DNA of 64,000 nucleotides. Source: Dryocosmus kuriphilus. Taxonomy: Eukaryota; Arthropoda; Insecta; Hymenoptera; Cynipidae. The stretch spans positions 232,840,618 to 232,904,617 of the forward strand of contig CM076190.1 of NCBI GenBank assembly GCA_038277395.1. Reading direction: 5' to 3'. Below, piece by piece: positions 33,814-45,540 of the stretch (position 1 is its first letter; each line of letters begins with the position of its first letter). The notes beneath the pieces are model-generated. The model saw nothing but the letters and a program-made list of their open reading frames with translations. It did no database searches and was not told the origin of the DNA. The translations under genes were made by a program, and so were the position numbers.

Positions 33814-34687
33814 CGAGGTGTGATCAAAAAGTAAGGTAACTTTTCATTTTTATCAAAATATATTTATTCATCAATCTTGATGTTGTCCCATTCAAAGTAA
33901 TCACCCTCGGATATAATACATGTGTGCCAGCGCTTTTTCCGACCCTCAAACCATATCTGATAAGCACTTTTTGGTATAGCCTTCAGCTCTTCTAGCGATG
34001 CGGTCTGTATCTCCTCAATCGTCGCAAAACGCCGTCCTTTCATGGGTCTTTTCAGTTTTGGAAACAGGAAAAGGTCGCAGGGAGCCAAATCTGGTGAATT
34101 CGGTGGCTGAGGCATGATTATCGTGTTGTTATTGGCCAAAAAATTGCGAACACGGAATGACGTATGAGCTGGCGCACTATCGTGTTTTCGGAACAATCTT
34201 CGCTGACACACGTCTCATGCCCAAAATATCTACTGAAATTGCTTGGCACGAGCCAAACGAGATGCCGACATCATCGTTTTCATCAGTTGTTGACGTGCTG
34301 GGACGTCCAGGGCGAGCTTCGTCATTAACATATTCTCGGTCTTCCCAAAAGAGCTTGTACCACTTATAAACATTTTTTTTTACTCAGAGTACACTCACCG
34401 TATGCCACGGTCAACATTTCAAGGGTTTTGGAGCACTCAATTCCATTTTTTACACAAAATTGGATGCAAATTCTTTGATGCATTTTTATCGGCAGTAGAA
34501 AATCGCCGGGCACGCAAAGCACTTCTAACCTTTATGCTCCTCACAAACAAACAAAAAATTCTATAAAGCTGAAACTGTGCATATATGATTGGGACGAGTG
34601 TACCAACATAAGAAAAAAGAAAAAGATTATCGACTGTACGCATGCCGCGAAATTCAAAAGTTCACCTTACTTTCTGATCACACCTCG
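33814..34687 (-). mobile_element. Mariner element M3, internally deleted
   Basis: The terminal repeats CGAGGTGTGATCA.AAAGTAAGGT are inverted at both ends; the right flank is TA, the left TG. The length (about 870 bases) is a third shorter than normal for mariner. Confidence 0.88.
33864..34380 (-). pseudogene. Mariner M3 transposase remnant
   Basis: The frame 33864-34211 keeps the C-terminal catalytic part: KHDSAPAHTS and PPNSPDLAPCDLFLF, with 34 residues between the two Asp, then the tail to WDNIKIDE and stop. Upstream, the minus strand shows the linker GRPSTS segment near 34300 joined by a deletion to the second-Asp block, so the first catalytic Asp region is missing. Confidence 0.82.
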
Positions 34688-36290
34688 TATATGAATATAA
34701 AGTGCCAATACCTACACAAATTTTATATACCCCTACTATAGAAAAAGCCTTATCTGCGTGAAGGGGTGATATAAAATTTTAAAAATCACCCTTGTGTATA
34801 TGTCTACGTTTGAACTGCCGGATTCAACAGCCGAGCACAAAATTTGCTGGGCTGCTTCAGTCTACTCATACAGAAATTTCGATACCAATAACGGGATCTG
34901 GAACAAGAGGCTTTTCTTACCGAAATTACGGAATACCCAGAATTTTGGTGTAGATTAGGGACATTCGTATTTAGTATAATATTATATTCTTATATATTAT
35001 ATTATATATTTCATACCATATTAAATATTTATATATTATACTATTATATATTTATATTTTCAATAAGAAGACTGGGACCAATAATGTTCAAGAATAATAA
35101 GCCTTAAGCAACTTAAATACAGCTACACAAAATCATCTACTTTTACACAAATACGCTGCTGATGTATCAGATATATTTTCAGATTTTTCGAAATATTCTG
35201 CCTCATCTGAAAAACAAGAAAACTAAATTATTAATTACATGGATGTCAAGAATATTCATGCTGTGTAGACATGTTTTCACTTTTACATCTGCGAATCCAT
35301 TACCTATAATTCATAAAATGAACAAACGCAACAGTATATTGTTGTTTAAAAAAAACTGTTTTATACCAATGCTTAAAAATAAAATATTTAAATTGTTTTC
35401 CTTCGCACTGGATTGTGCATAATGCAGGTAGGTATGGTTAGAATCTAGTAGAATCTTCAATAGCCTCTTTAAATTCACCTTAGCATGATCACAAAGCCAA
35501 CAATTATTCTCAGAGAAAGTTATGCTAGTAACATAAATATGATATAAAAAGCAATATTGTGATATGTTTACAGTGTGGTTACAGAATTGAAATGATTATG
35601 GAAAAAGAAGGATTAAAGAAGTGATCCGAAATCAAATATTCATAAAGAATCCTTTATTGAAGAAGCAAAAATTAAAACACGTGGTATTGTTTATTATTTT
35701 ATCAGGGCGCTGTTAACAAAAAACTATATTAAATTAAGAAATTATTAAAATTATTTAAATATGATTATATTCTCATAAGCGTGTGCGCATTAATTATGCA
35801 AAGATTTTAGGGTGAAAAGACCATCACCAAAATCTTATGTACCCATAATAATATTACATACACTTACTACACAAAAAGGAAAGTGAGAAGATTATTAAAG
35901 TTTATATGACTATATGAACAATGTACAAAAGAAGGGTTTATATGCTTAAATTTACGATCGGGACGATTAAAAACAATTTTCGTTTCTTTATATATCTTCT
36001 CAAAACACGTAAATAGATAGAACGCCTTATGACGTGTATGAAAAACGAGATTATTTTTTAGTGTGAATTTATAATTACAGTGAACACATTAAAATTTTCT
36101 GATAACAATACTATGCTAAAACCGTTTCGCTGTAGGTTTTGCTTCTGAATGCTTACACTGTATATGGTGGAGATTTTCTTTTAAGTTTAGATTTACGATT
36201 ATAGAAACCGCATTTAAATTAGCCAAAATTAATACGACACCTACATAACGTATGTAGCTATGTAAATTACCGAAAACAGCCTATGATAAC
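34688..36290. other. AT-rich spacer
   Basis: Includes a TATATT-rich low-complexity run at 34970-35060. No coding or element signal. The right boundary is the breakpoint of Gypsy-2 B. Confidence 0.5.
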
Positions 36291-37288
36291 TCCCCCGGAA
36301 CAAGTCCACAGGGGGATTTAACGAGAGAAGGGATCATCGAGACCGTTCAGGCGAAAGAGAGAAAAAATGAAAAAACGGCACGACACGGACAAACAACCAC
36401 ACAAAGAAACGCAGTCTTAGGGAGTGGTTGAATTATGATTAGCGACGGGTAAGAGGGTAAATCCGCCCGCTGCCAATCTAAGGTTATTGCCATAGCCCGG
36501 GCCCCTGGGTTCAAGGGAATAAAGAAAAATGGCTATGCCTAAAGGAATTTACACTCAATAATCTTAGCCACGTAGGGCGGCGTCTTGGGCGGGCTCCGTG
36601 CTCCCACCCCTACTCGACTCATCCAGATTATACCTCATCATTATTTATTGCAAAGAACACTTGGCCGCCCCTCCTCCTACTCCAGACGGCCATTTCGCTT
36701 CTGCGCGAGGTGGGTACTATAGAGCTCCTCCTCAAGGCGCGTATCATTTACTAATTCGACGGCCGGAGTCGGTTTGGCCCCGCCGGGCAGCACCATGTCC
36801 GGCAACCGTGCCGGCTACTATTGGGGTATGTCGCCTTCGTAAACCCGCTCTCTCCGCAACCATACCAGTGCACCATGCCTGGTTTGGGTTCGGGCCAGTG
36901 ATCTCTTTTATGCCCCGGCTTCTTGCAGGTGGAGTACCGACATGGAATAGGGGCAGGTTAGGGCCCCCTCCTGCAGCTGGACTCGGCGGTCTTCGATCTG
37001 GCTCGTCACCGCTGAGGGCCGGGCCGCCTCCGCCAGTCGACAGGGCGTCTCCTCGTCGGGTCGTGGAGAAGCTGGGATCGACTGCTCCCCCCTCCCATGC
37101 GAAGCCCTCGATAAGCGCCTTCTCCTTGGCCGGGAGCGGGGCTGGTTACTAAGGGAAGCTCCCACTTTCGTCTGCGTCCAACCCTCGCGAACGATAAAGA
37201 GGACCCTGTGCCCCTCCGGAATAGTGGGGTCGTCTATGTAGACGGTATCCTGAAAGAAAAAGTGTTTAATGCCTTGAGTTTCGACCAT
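36291..37288 (-). pseudogene. Gypsy-2 B downstream frame (ORF3)
   Basis: The frame 36908-37288 (126 residues) starts MVETQGIKHFFF just after the pol TAG and stays open well past the stop seen in copy A. The N-terminal 45 residues match copy A. The rest is rich in Arg, Ser and Pro. The Cys-rich segment of copy A (14980-15047) corresponds here to about 36800-36860 in another frame and has lost most Cys (WYGCGESGFTKATYPN). No signal peptide or membrane span, so it is not an envelope I can recognise. Function unknown. Confidence 0.55.
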
Positions 37289-37298
37289 CGACTAGTTT

Positions 37299-38530
37299 AC
37301 CGCAACAGAAGGTTTTAAGTGTTTGACGTGCTCCTTCCCGACAAACTTCCCTTGTCGCTGACCAGGGTGAATACTGCCGGGGACAACCGACGATTGATCA
37401 TAAACGGGCCTTTGAATTTTGGAAAGGGCTTACCTGCCACCTTGTCTGCTTTCTTCGACAACTTCCTGTTGGTCCTATGTACAAAATCTCCAACCCTGAA
37501 ATCCTTAACCCTTTTACCCGCATTAAAATACGTGGACTGTTACTCAAAGGCCTTTTCCGGATTACGACAAACCCAGTCACGGAGGAGATCTAATCGTTTC
37601 AACCCTCGTAGCTATTTTCCGTTCGTGGGTTAGCGTGCTGGACGCTTTTCTCGAGATCTCGTCGCATCGTCCTATAGGGAAGAGGATTCCGTCCGAAATT
37701 CAAAAAGGCGGGAAAGACCTTTAGTGTACCGCGGACCGAGGAATTATATGCGAATCGTAATTCCGGCAGAAACTCGTTCCAATCCTGGTGGTTATCCTGG
37801 AGGAAGGAAACGATCATGTTCGTTAGGACCCTATTCACTCTCTCGGTCGGTTTGGCCTGGGCGTGATAGATAATGGTCGTAGTGTAGAAGATACGGATTC
37901 CGCAACACATCTGTTCCAGTATTTTTTTCGCAAACTCCGTTCCGTGGTCTGTATGTATGACTTTCGGTGCTACCCATCGAGTTACCACCAAATCCACGAA
38001 GACTTTCCTCACTGTGGAGCCGTTAGCCGTACGAATCGCAAAGCATTCAATCCACTTTGTGAGGAGGTCCTGGAATTGAAAGATATAATTGTGGCCAATC
38101 CTACTCTCGGCAAAGTGTCCCGCGATGTCCCCAGCCACCATCGTCCAGGGCTGCTCCACGACTTGCTGTCCCACCATGCCGGTCGGGCGAGAAAGCTCGA
38201 CCTTACATCTCTGGCAGGGACCATAACTGCAAACGTGCTGGACCACGTCACGGAATATCCCCGCTCAGTAATAGCGTTGAGCTAGTCTTTGGTAGTTCTT
38301 TTCGTTTTCTAAGTGACCTGCCTGAGGTTCCTCGTGTCCCTCCTGTAACACCCGGTGCTTAAGTTCTGTCGGTACGAAGAGCTTCCAAGCTTCGAGATCG
38401 GTCAACATCCAGTCTATTTCCGAGTTTTTTCTATGCCGATATAACACTCCCTTTTTGATTTTCCAGTCGGGAAAGATCCTCGGCCGAACCTGGACTGCCT
38501 GCATTTGCCTTATGCCACTGATTCCCTGTA
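37299..38530 (-). pseudogene. Gypsy-2 B integrase
   Basis: The frame 37599-38246 (215 residues) covers the Cys-x2-Cys of the zinc domain and the catalytic core: VAGDI, VIHTDHGTEF and AKPTERVNR. All three acidic residues stay, but the Asn after the second Asp is His. Upstream, 38265-38504 gives the linker and the His pair (HEEPQAGH); a stop separates them. The C-terminal GPY/F-like part is in 37398-37580 and 37299-37400, frame-shifted, including RIRVKGLRISG-type remnants. Pol ends in TAG followed by TCGATG, as in copy A. Confidence 0.85.
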
Positions 38531-38534
38531 TCGC

Positions 38535-40067
38535 TCACCCCAGACACCTGAGTTTCATGATGCTCCGGCAAGCTAGACAAAGTATCAGGGACGTGGTGTA
38601 GGGCACCCTTCCGATGTACGATATTGGAATCGTATCCTTGGAGTTCCAAGCCCCACCTGGCGAATCTGCCAGCGTGTTCCTCAGGTTATGTAAGCAGCGC
38701 AAGCTACTATGGACAGTGATAAGCCTAAAATAGAATCCGCGCTTCGTGACGGTATAGTATTGCTCAGCAGCTAGGAGGGTTCTCCTCGCAAAAGCGATTA
38801 TCCTCTCCACTCCATCGTGCACCTAAGTCACAACCGCTCCCAAACCGGTCGTACTAGCATCAGTCTGCAGAATGAATGGATTTTCGAATACGCTCTTAAA
38901 TCTCGGATACGCGAGTATGGGTGCGCTGGTCAATGCCCTTGTCAAACGATCAAAGGCATCCTGTTGCTTCTCGCCCCAGTGCCATTGAACGTTAGTTCGG
39001 AAGAGCCGAGTGATTAGTTTGGCGACCGCCGCAAATTCAGTTATAAACCGCCGATACCAGGAGGACATCCCCATAAACACACGCATCTGTTTAACTGTTT
39101 TTATGGCGAGGCAGTAAGCTACTAGAGCTACCTTATCGGGACCTACACTCAGGCCGGCTTGTTTGACGGCAAATCCCAGGTATTTAACTTCCGAACCGCA
39201 AAATTCGTTCTTTTCCGGATTTATCGTCAAACCCGCCTCGGCTACCAGGTGGAGAACACTTCCCAGCAAAGCCAGATGTTCCTCAAAGGTTTCGGTGACT
39301 ACAATAATATCGCCGAGGTAGGTGAACACGTGCGGTCACATCTCCGGCGCGATCACCCTATCAATAAGACGCTGGGACGTTGCTGGGTCTCACGTGAGAA
39401 CAAAAAGCGTTAAATTAAATTTGAATAACACTCTTCCCGGCACCGTGAACGCTGTGTACGGCTGACTGTACTTTTCTAGCGGGATTGGATTGGAGACGGC
39501 ACTCAAATCTAATTTCGAAATATATTTCGCGGCCCCCAATTGCCTCAAAATGTCAGTCATGTTGGGAAGTGTGTAGGCATACTTTCTGGAAATAAAGTTC
39601 AAATTACGAAAATCCAATCATAAACGATACTTCACCTCCGGCTTACGCGCCATTACGATCAGTGCGGACCATTCGCTATAGGATTGAAAGATGACACTCA
39701 CAACTAAAAACCTATCTATCTCCTTGTACATTTTTTCTTGTAGATTTGGAGATACTATGCGGTACCTCCCTTTGATGGGAGCATCACGCCCAACATCAAT
39801 GGTGTGTGTGATGAGGTGAGTCACGCCCCACGGGCCCTGCGGTCTAGAAGAGAGCTTTATTCTCAAGAAATCTTTCACAGCTTCCTCCTTCCCATCGAGT
39901 AAGGTGGCCACGCCATTACAACTCTCCACTTCTACCAACCACAGCTTCAAAGGGTAATGCTTGCCCTGAGAGTCAGGCATAAAAACTTTCCTAGGGCACG
40001 AGATAAAAGCCATATCAAATTTTTCTTGGCTCTCCAGCTCTCCACCCTGAAATTCCTCCATATCCAC
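38535..40067 (-). pseudogene. Gypsy-2 B reverse transcriptase and RNase H
   Basis: The frame 39618-40067 leads into RT with HTIDVGRDAPIKGRYR and SEWSALIVMARKP. The frame 39390-39617 carries MTDILRQL, KYISKLDLSA and TAFTVPGR. The frame 38823-39329 carries the catalytic box as YLGD (consensus YLDD), LTINPEKNEF, MGMSSWYRRF and LQTDASTTGLGAVV at the RNase H start. RNase H continues in 38535-38822, where about 17 residues around the second acidic position present in copy A are deleted, and TDHSS reads TVHSS. Both enzymes are dead. Confidence 0.87.
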
Positions 40068-42402
40068 TGACCCTTAAATGTCACTTCTCTCTGAACCCAC
40101 CTACGGAGACTGGAGCTGTAGCTCAGTTTTCCTATCGGTTCCAACTTCAGTCTGGGGCATAGCCCCGGTATCTTAAGGGGTTTTTGGCAAACCAAGAGCC
40201 CTATTTTCCCTAAAATTATACGCATTTTCCTAGCATTCGGATTTTTCTTAACGGTGCCAACCAAAGTTCCAGTCACGGTCTGTGGTGACTGACAGGCAGC
40301 AAGGACCGTGCTCACTGTTTCTCCTTGTCATTTCCCGAAAACTTTGGGCAGCTCCCAGTCGTGAAGCCTACCGCTTTGCATTCGAAGCAGCGGAGCCTTC
40401 TGGGGGATGCACAGTCTCTTCGATAGTGCCTGGGTTGGCCACAGTTGACGCAAACCACTTCACTGGGTTCCCTAACCGGAGACTCTTTCTTTTTGTTACG
40501 AGCAGCAGAAGTCATATTACTCTGCTGACCTCCCCCAACTTTAAAACCATCTTGGGAGTCTGTCCACATTTACCCGTATTGCCTCTTTCCCTGCCCTTAC
40601 TATTTGTGCCCGGCTTCTTTTCGGTACCGACTGCAGAGAACTTGTCTACTTCCCCTTTTAATGCTGAGGACGGTGATAGCTTGCTACTTTTAGAAGTCGA
40701 ATATAGTCTGTAGGCGAATTCTTTCAGGAAAGGTTTCTAGGGAGGAGGTGGAGCTTTGTATTCCCTCATGTATACGTTCCACTCTTTCTCCTATCTTCTC
40801 CCGAGGTGAGAAAGTTCTCTGAAAAATCTGTCTTCCCAGCGACGGATAAACTTTTGGTAGTCGGGTCGTAGATCTATATGGACCCAGTCTTACTGATGGA
40901 CTATCGGGAATTCGTCTTCGAGTAAATTTGTCAGCCTTTGAATATTGTTTATGTAGTCATCGGTAGACTCATCTTTACCCTGAGTCCTGACCTGAATTTA
41001 TTCTTTAACCCTTCTTTCTAAGTCGTCGTCGCCGAAATGGGGCCTTAATTCTTTATAAAACTTACGCCAGCTGTAAAACACTTTTTTGTGATTTTTCAAC
41101 CACTTCGACGGTATTTCCTCTAGCAGCATCGATATAGCTAGTAACAATTCATCGTCTATCACCTTATTTATTTTCCTACGATCCTTTATTTCTGTCAGGA
41201 AACCATCTGCGCTTAAATCACTACCTACCGTTAAAGGTCAAGTTCCACCCCAAAACAATCTTTCCTAAATCTCTATTACCCTGGTTATTTCTATTGGACA
41301 ATTTGTTGCTATAAATCGTGTCTCTGTCCGCGGAGCGATAGCGGTAACGCATGCCTTTAAAACTGATGTTACTTATAAGCGATCTTTCCTTAGGGCTGAG
41401 TTTCGTGTCTCTAAGTCTTTCGGTTTCAACATCTGTTTGCGGAATTTCAGGTAAGAATTCCCCACCGTTGGTTCTACTGGGACCGGGGCTATGTTTGCTA
41501 AAATTCTTATTTCTTGAAACCTCCGGCTCAGATTCAGAATCAGAGGTAATTCGAAACATCCTACTTGTTTGATTTTTAGTGTTTCTTCTAGTTGTGCCAA
41601 AATGCTTTTTTTTTTGTGGTATTCTTCAATCGGTGTGTCCGGGGTCATTGGAGTACGAGTGTGGTATAATCGTGTTTAGCCTAACCGTTTTAGGATGACC
41701 CGAAGTCTTCTTATTATTAGGAAAAATGGGAGCGCTCTCAGTAATGCGGTTTGCGAGTCCCGAGTGGTTTCTACTTGGTTCAGTTTTTTCAAAAGGGATT
41801 CCCGTATCCAGCATGTTAAACGGAGTTTGCACCCAAAAAACTTGTGCATAAGTTAAATGGCAAATTCGTTGCTTTAACCGGTGGGCAAAGTGTTTGCTTG
41901 ATACGTGGTGTTGAGAAAACTTCAGGTACCAACGGAGTTTGTAGTAGATGTTACTATTCTAGTTCGTGGTAAATCTACCATCATTGTTATGTAATTCGCG
42001 GTTGTGACTATAGTTCCTGCTGTTAGCATTACTGGGGTGAACGACCCGTTTATTTGTCCGCTACAGGGAGGACCTACGAATAGATTTTCCAAAATCGTAT
42101 TCTATCTCCGTCTTGCTATTTGTAGCTGCGGATATCACGGACGTGTAATCTGAGTCGTGCGATAGCCGTCCTTTCAAAAGTTTAATTCCTCTACGCAATC
42201 TGGTGCATCTTATTTTCCGGGTCCCGCAGATGTCTATATTTAACGCTTCTAAACTATCGTTAACCTCAGCGTTATCCAATTCTGCAATTAATTGTTTTAA
42301 CCCCGTATACGTGTTGACGTTGTCGATTGATTTTAAAACGCCGTCTTGTTTGTAAAGTCTTTGAAATTTTTTAGAGTTACCGAAATTGGTTGAACGCTCC
42401 AA
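40068..42402 (-). pseudogene. Gypsy-2 B gag with two zinc knuckles
   Basis: N-terminal frames 42061-42402 (MERSTNFGNSKKFQRL..., 113 residues), 41626-41832 and 41221-41648 (two overlapping frames) precede the capsid region. There the minus strand 40740-41220 encodes KWLKNHKKVFYSWRKFY, HFGDDDLERR and RTQGKDESTDDYINN, typical of Ty3/Gypsy gag. The nucleocapsid frame 40312-40569 has a CCHC knuckle (CVNCGQPRHYRRDC) and a second Cys-rich segment (CFECKAVGFTTGSC). Stops and frame changes break it at several places. This whole section except the knuckle is deleted in copy A. Confidence 0.78.
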
Positions 42403-43161
42403 AATTGCAAGCTGAATTACGAAAGTGTAACAGATTACCGCAAAAACACAATAACTTATTAACTATGCTTTTTTTACAAACAAAAAAATTTCGTCCCGAA
42501 ATTTTTGCGCTTTTTAAAGTTCAAGAGCCGTTCCAATATCAATATTTTCGGCACCAAGTTTCGTTTTTGGAAAACGCGTGATTCTATTCCGAGTATATTC
42601 TTCGAAATTTTTCTAAGTACCGTTACGCATACGTCTAGTCATTGCGCGACCAGGGAAATTACCGAAGCGATTATTCTGATCCGTATCTCTATTTCCTGCT
42701 AAATAATCCAAGTCTCTTTTGTTAAGTCCCCGCTTCAAATAAACAGTTCATGCGCAGATTCAATTTACAAGGCAAAAATACACATAATATGGTAAATCAC
42801 ATGGCACATAATAAATTTCAAAAATATAACACAGGCTTCAATGAATCATCAATCAATCAATATCAATATATCAGTAAAGTTAGTAAATCATTTTTTCACC
42901 AATTCCATCAATATCTAGCAAATATAGAGGGTTCGAAAGAATTTTCACATTCTGATTAAATCCGTTGAAATTTCAATCGAACGTCTCGGAGTGAATTGTT
43001 CGCAGAAAACAAAATGTCTGACAATTTCCAATGCTCTGTTTTCAGGATACTCCTGATTGCATCCACAAATTTACCAATTCATAAAATTATCAGGAATTTT
43101 TCAATGTTGGTGGTTGCAACCATCTCAGTTAAATATGGGTCCTATTTAGTTTAAATGTGGT
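42403..43161 (-). other. Gypsy-2 B leader region
   Basis: AT-rich DNA between the gag start and LTR. It has no counterpart in copy A because of the deletion there. A primer-binding site is expected next to 43161 but I could not recognise one. Part of this may be a secondary insertion. Confidence 0.45.
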
Positions 43162-45067
43162 TGGGATTACACAGTTGGGCATGGGTGCCAGTCAATGGCG
43201 AAATTCGAAACACATTAAGATCGCCTCGCTATTGACGAATTTCAAGGTTAACCGAATACCAAACCGGGATGCTTACTGTCTCAAAGAACTATTTATGACC
43301 CTTATTTTATTGGAGAGATTCACCCAACCATAAATAAGCGGGGGGCCGACATTTTAGGTTAACAACACTATTCTTCATTTTACCACTCATAAAAAAACAT
43401 AGACATTTTAGGGCATGGAAAGTTGAAAAGAAGATAATGACACTAGTAAAATTTACCAAAGGTAATTGAAGTTTGACAGCAACTTTATCCATCGAGAGCT
43501 CAAAGAAGGTCAACCTAAGCAGCTCGTGACCGCGGGTTTTCGCAAAACAGACCGGACGAGAAAATACCCCAATCTTACCGCTTTAGATCCTTCGTGGTCG
43601 GGTCCCAAAATTCATAGACAAGTAGATCATCATCACCGACCACGAGACGAGATTCTAAACAATACCAAAATTTCCGAAACCTGGGATTCTAACACTCGCG
43701 AGCTTGTCGAAACGATCACGAGCCTTCGGTGAGAAAAGGAGCTTGATTTTAACGCGAAACTAACGGGCAATACGCCGAGGCATGGCCGATCGTTTTGGCG
43801 GTGTCAAAAATTTTGCTTCGACCACTAAAACCAACTACGCCAAAATCACCGGCCAAAAAAAATCTCACATACCTTATCAAGATGACAAAAATTCTCTCCA
43901 CGTTCAAAATCCATTTCGTCAAGTACAATATTTCTATATAATTCTTACAATATAATCGGGGTACAGCTTTCCTTTAGTATATCTTCAACGAGAGTCAGGT
44001 CCTGCAGGGTCGAGACTTCAGGTGGGTCCAGCCCGCAGAAATAGATCATCCAGCCCGGGTCACAGTCGTCCGCCAATCGTAGTGCTTCCGCCGGTCGGGC
44101 TCGCTCTTGTGACTGGAAATGGTACCGGTATTTCTGGCGGCAAACATAGAGAAACATTTGACTAACGACAGTACCCTACGGTTCCGAGTGGGTTTTTTTT
44201 CCATTATCCTAATCCAACTCAGAATCTTTAATCGAAGTTAGAAAAGGGTTTTAAAATGGTCGACAGGTTCACCCCTTCCGACGCCATTTGCCACTCCGGA
44301 GATTCTGGGTTCGACCAATGAGAGCCTTCTTTTCGCCCCGGTCCCAGTCTTCCGCCAATCGTAGCTTCCAGCTTGGTCGAGCGCGCAGTCCTGGCTTGAA
44401 AGCAGTGCCGATGTTTGTGGCGGCAACATAGAGAGAAACTATTTTAATGTGAGAATCCGATAATTCTGAGTGGCTAATTTTTCTCGTATATTTATTCCAC
44501 TGAGAATCCATAATTGCGATTTACAAACAGCAGAAAAATTAGGAACCTCTTAATAGGTTTCACCACTTTCAGCGCCTTCTGCTACTTCCGAGTTTGGTGT
44601 TGCCATGAAAAATCTCGTTGAAGGCTGGTGATTGGTGGAACGGTTTGTTTCCGTTCCTGCCTTTGACGGTGCTTCCCTCTAGTTTGGGAGCCTCGATCAC
44701 CGTTGAGCGTCCGGTATGGTAGAAGGAGACACAACCATCTGTGGTCTCCCCGCTCTACGTTCCTCCCATTGGTGAGCAACCCTGTCCAGTCCGCGTACCG
44801 CGGAGCTGCTGTTTGTATTCCAGTTGATATTTCGATGCCCTCTCTCGCTTCCGCTCAGATTATTTTCTGAAAAGTTTACAACAAAAAAAAGATATAAGAA
44901 ACCCTCGAAACTTTACGTCGGAAGTGCCTCCCTGGAGTTTGACCATCATTCCGAGTTTCCAGGCAAAGAAAAGGTCAGGAGGAATCCCTGTTCATCTTTC
45001 CCCGGAGCTGGCAGAGGGAACTGTTTTTGTTTTTAAAATTGTGAAAGGTGACTTTTGCACTGCCACA
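43162..45067 (-). repeat. Gypsy-2 B 5' LTR (about 1.9 kb)
   Basis: In element sense it starts TGTGGCAGTGCAAAAG and ends ...TAATCCCA. It aligns with the copy A 3' LTR along its length. It contains an internal tandem duplication of about 300 bases: 44030-44240 and 44335-44540 share CCGCCAATCGTAG, a TGGCGGCAACATAGAG-like segment and a TCAGAAT... segment. Copy A has lost about 110 bases of the second unit. Confidence 0.78.
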
Positions 45068-45090
45068 GTATGTATATATATATGTATATC

Positions 45091-45540
45091 AAACCAGAAA
45101 AGAGACAAGGTCACCTTCAAACTAAACTGCTTTGTGCAAAATCTAGAGAAGCCACCTTAAAAAGTATCAACATCACACATTTAGTGCTCTGCGGTGCGAA
45201 ATTTTGTTGCGAAATTGTAGGAAACAGTACTCAAGGCATTAAATGTTTCCATAAAAAGACCGTTTTTTGGAATGATTCAATGACCGTTTACTTTTGGATG
45301 GACAACTCTCCTCATCGTTTAGAAACGTTTATTGCAAATCGTGTCTCTCAAATACAACATAAAAAGGAAATTCAAAGTTGGAGACATGTGCGCACATATT
45401 ACAACCTTACTGACGCATTACCGAGAGGACAAATGTACGCGAAGTTTATTAAAAATGATATTTGGATACTCGATCCAGACAGGCTTAACCGCTAAGTATC
45501 TCATTGGTCTACAATCGAAATTCCATCATCAAAGAAATTC
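45091..45540 (+). pseudogene. BEL/Pao B RNase H-like region
   Basis: The frame 45055-45495 includes KSREATLKSINITHLVLCGAK split from CFHKKTVFWNDSMTVYFWMDNSPHRL, then FIANRVSQIQ and WRHVRTYYNLTDALPR. FWNDS stands where Pao RNase H has FWSDS, keeping the Asp. It is better preserved than copy A, but the tail frame ends at 45495. Confidence 0.8.

Larger units (their letters stand above)
36291..45067 (-). mobile_element. Gypsy-2 copy B, LTR retrotransposon lacking its 3' LTR
   Basis: In element order: 5' LTR (45067-43162), leader (43161-42403), gag (42402-40312), protease and RT (40315-38930), RNase H, integrase (to ~37299), downstream frame (37288-36450) and truncation at 36291. The truncation point corresponds to position 15245 of copy A, so the 3' end and 3' LTR are missing. 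The 5' LTR adjoins BEL/Pao copy B at the same BEL position as in copy A. Confidence 0.85.

Noticed and set aside
36598..37152. 184-codon plus-strand frame rich in Pro and Arg
   Set aside because: Antisense to the Gypsy-2 B downstream frame, whose start and N-terminus are conserved in copy A. The open state reflects GC-rich composition.
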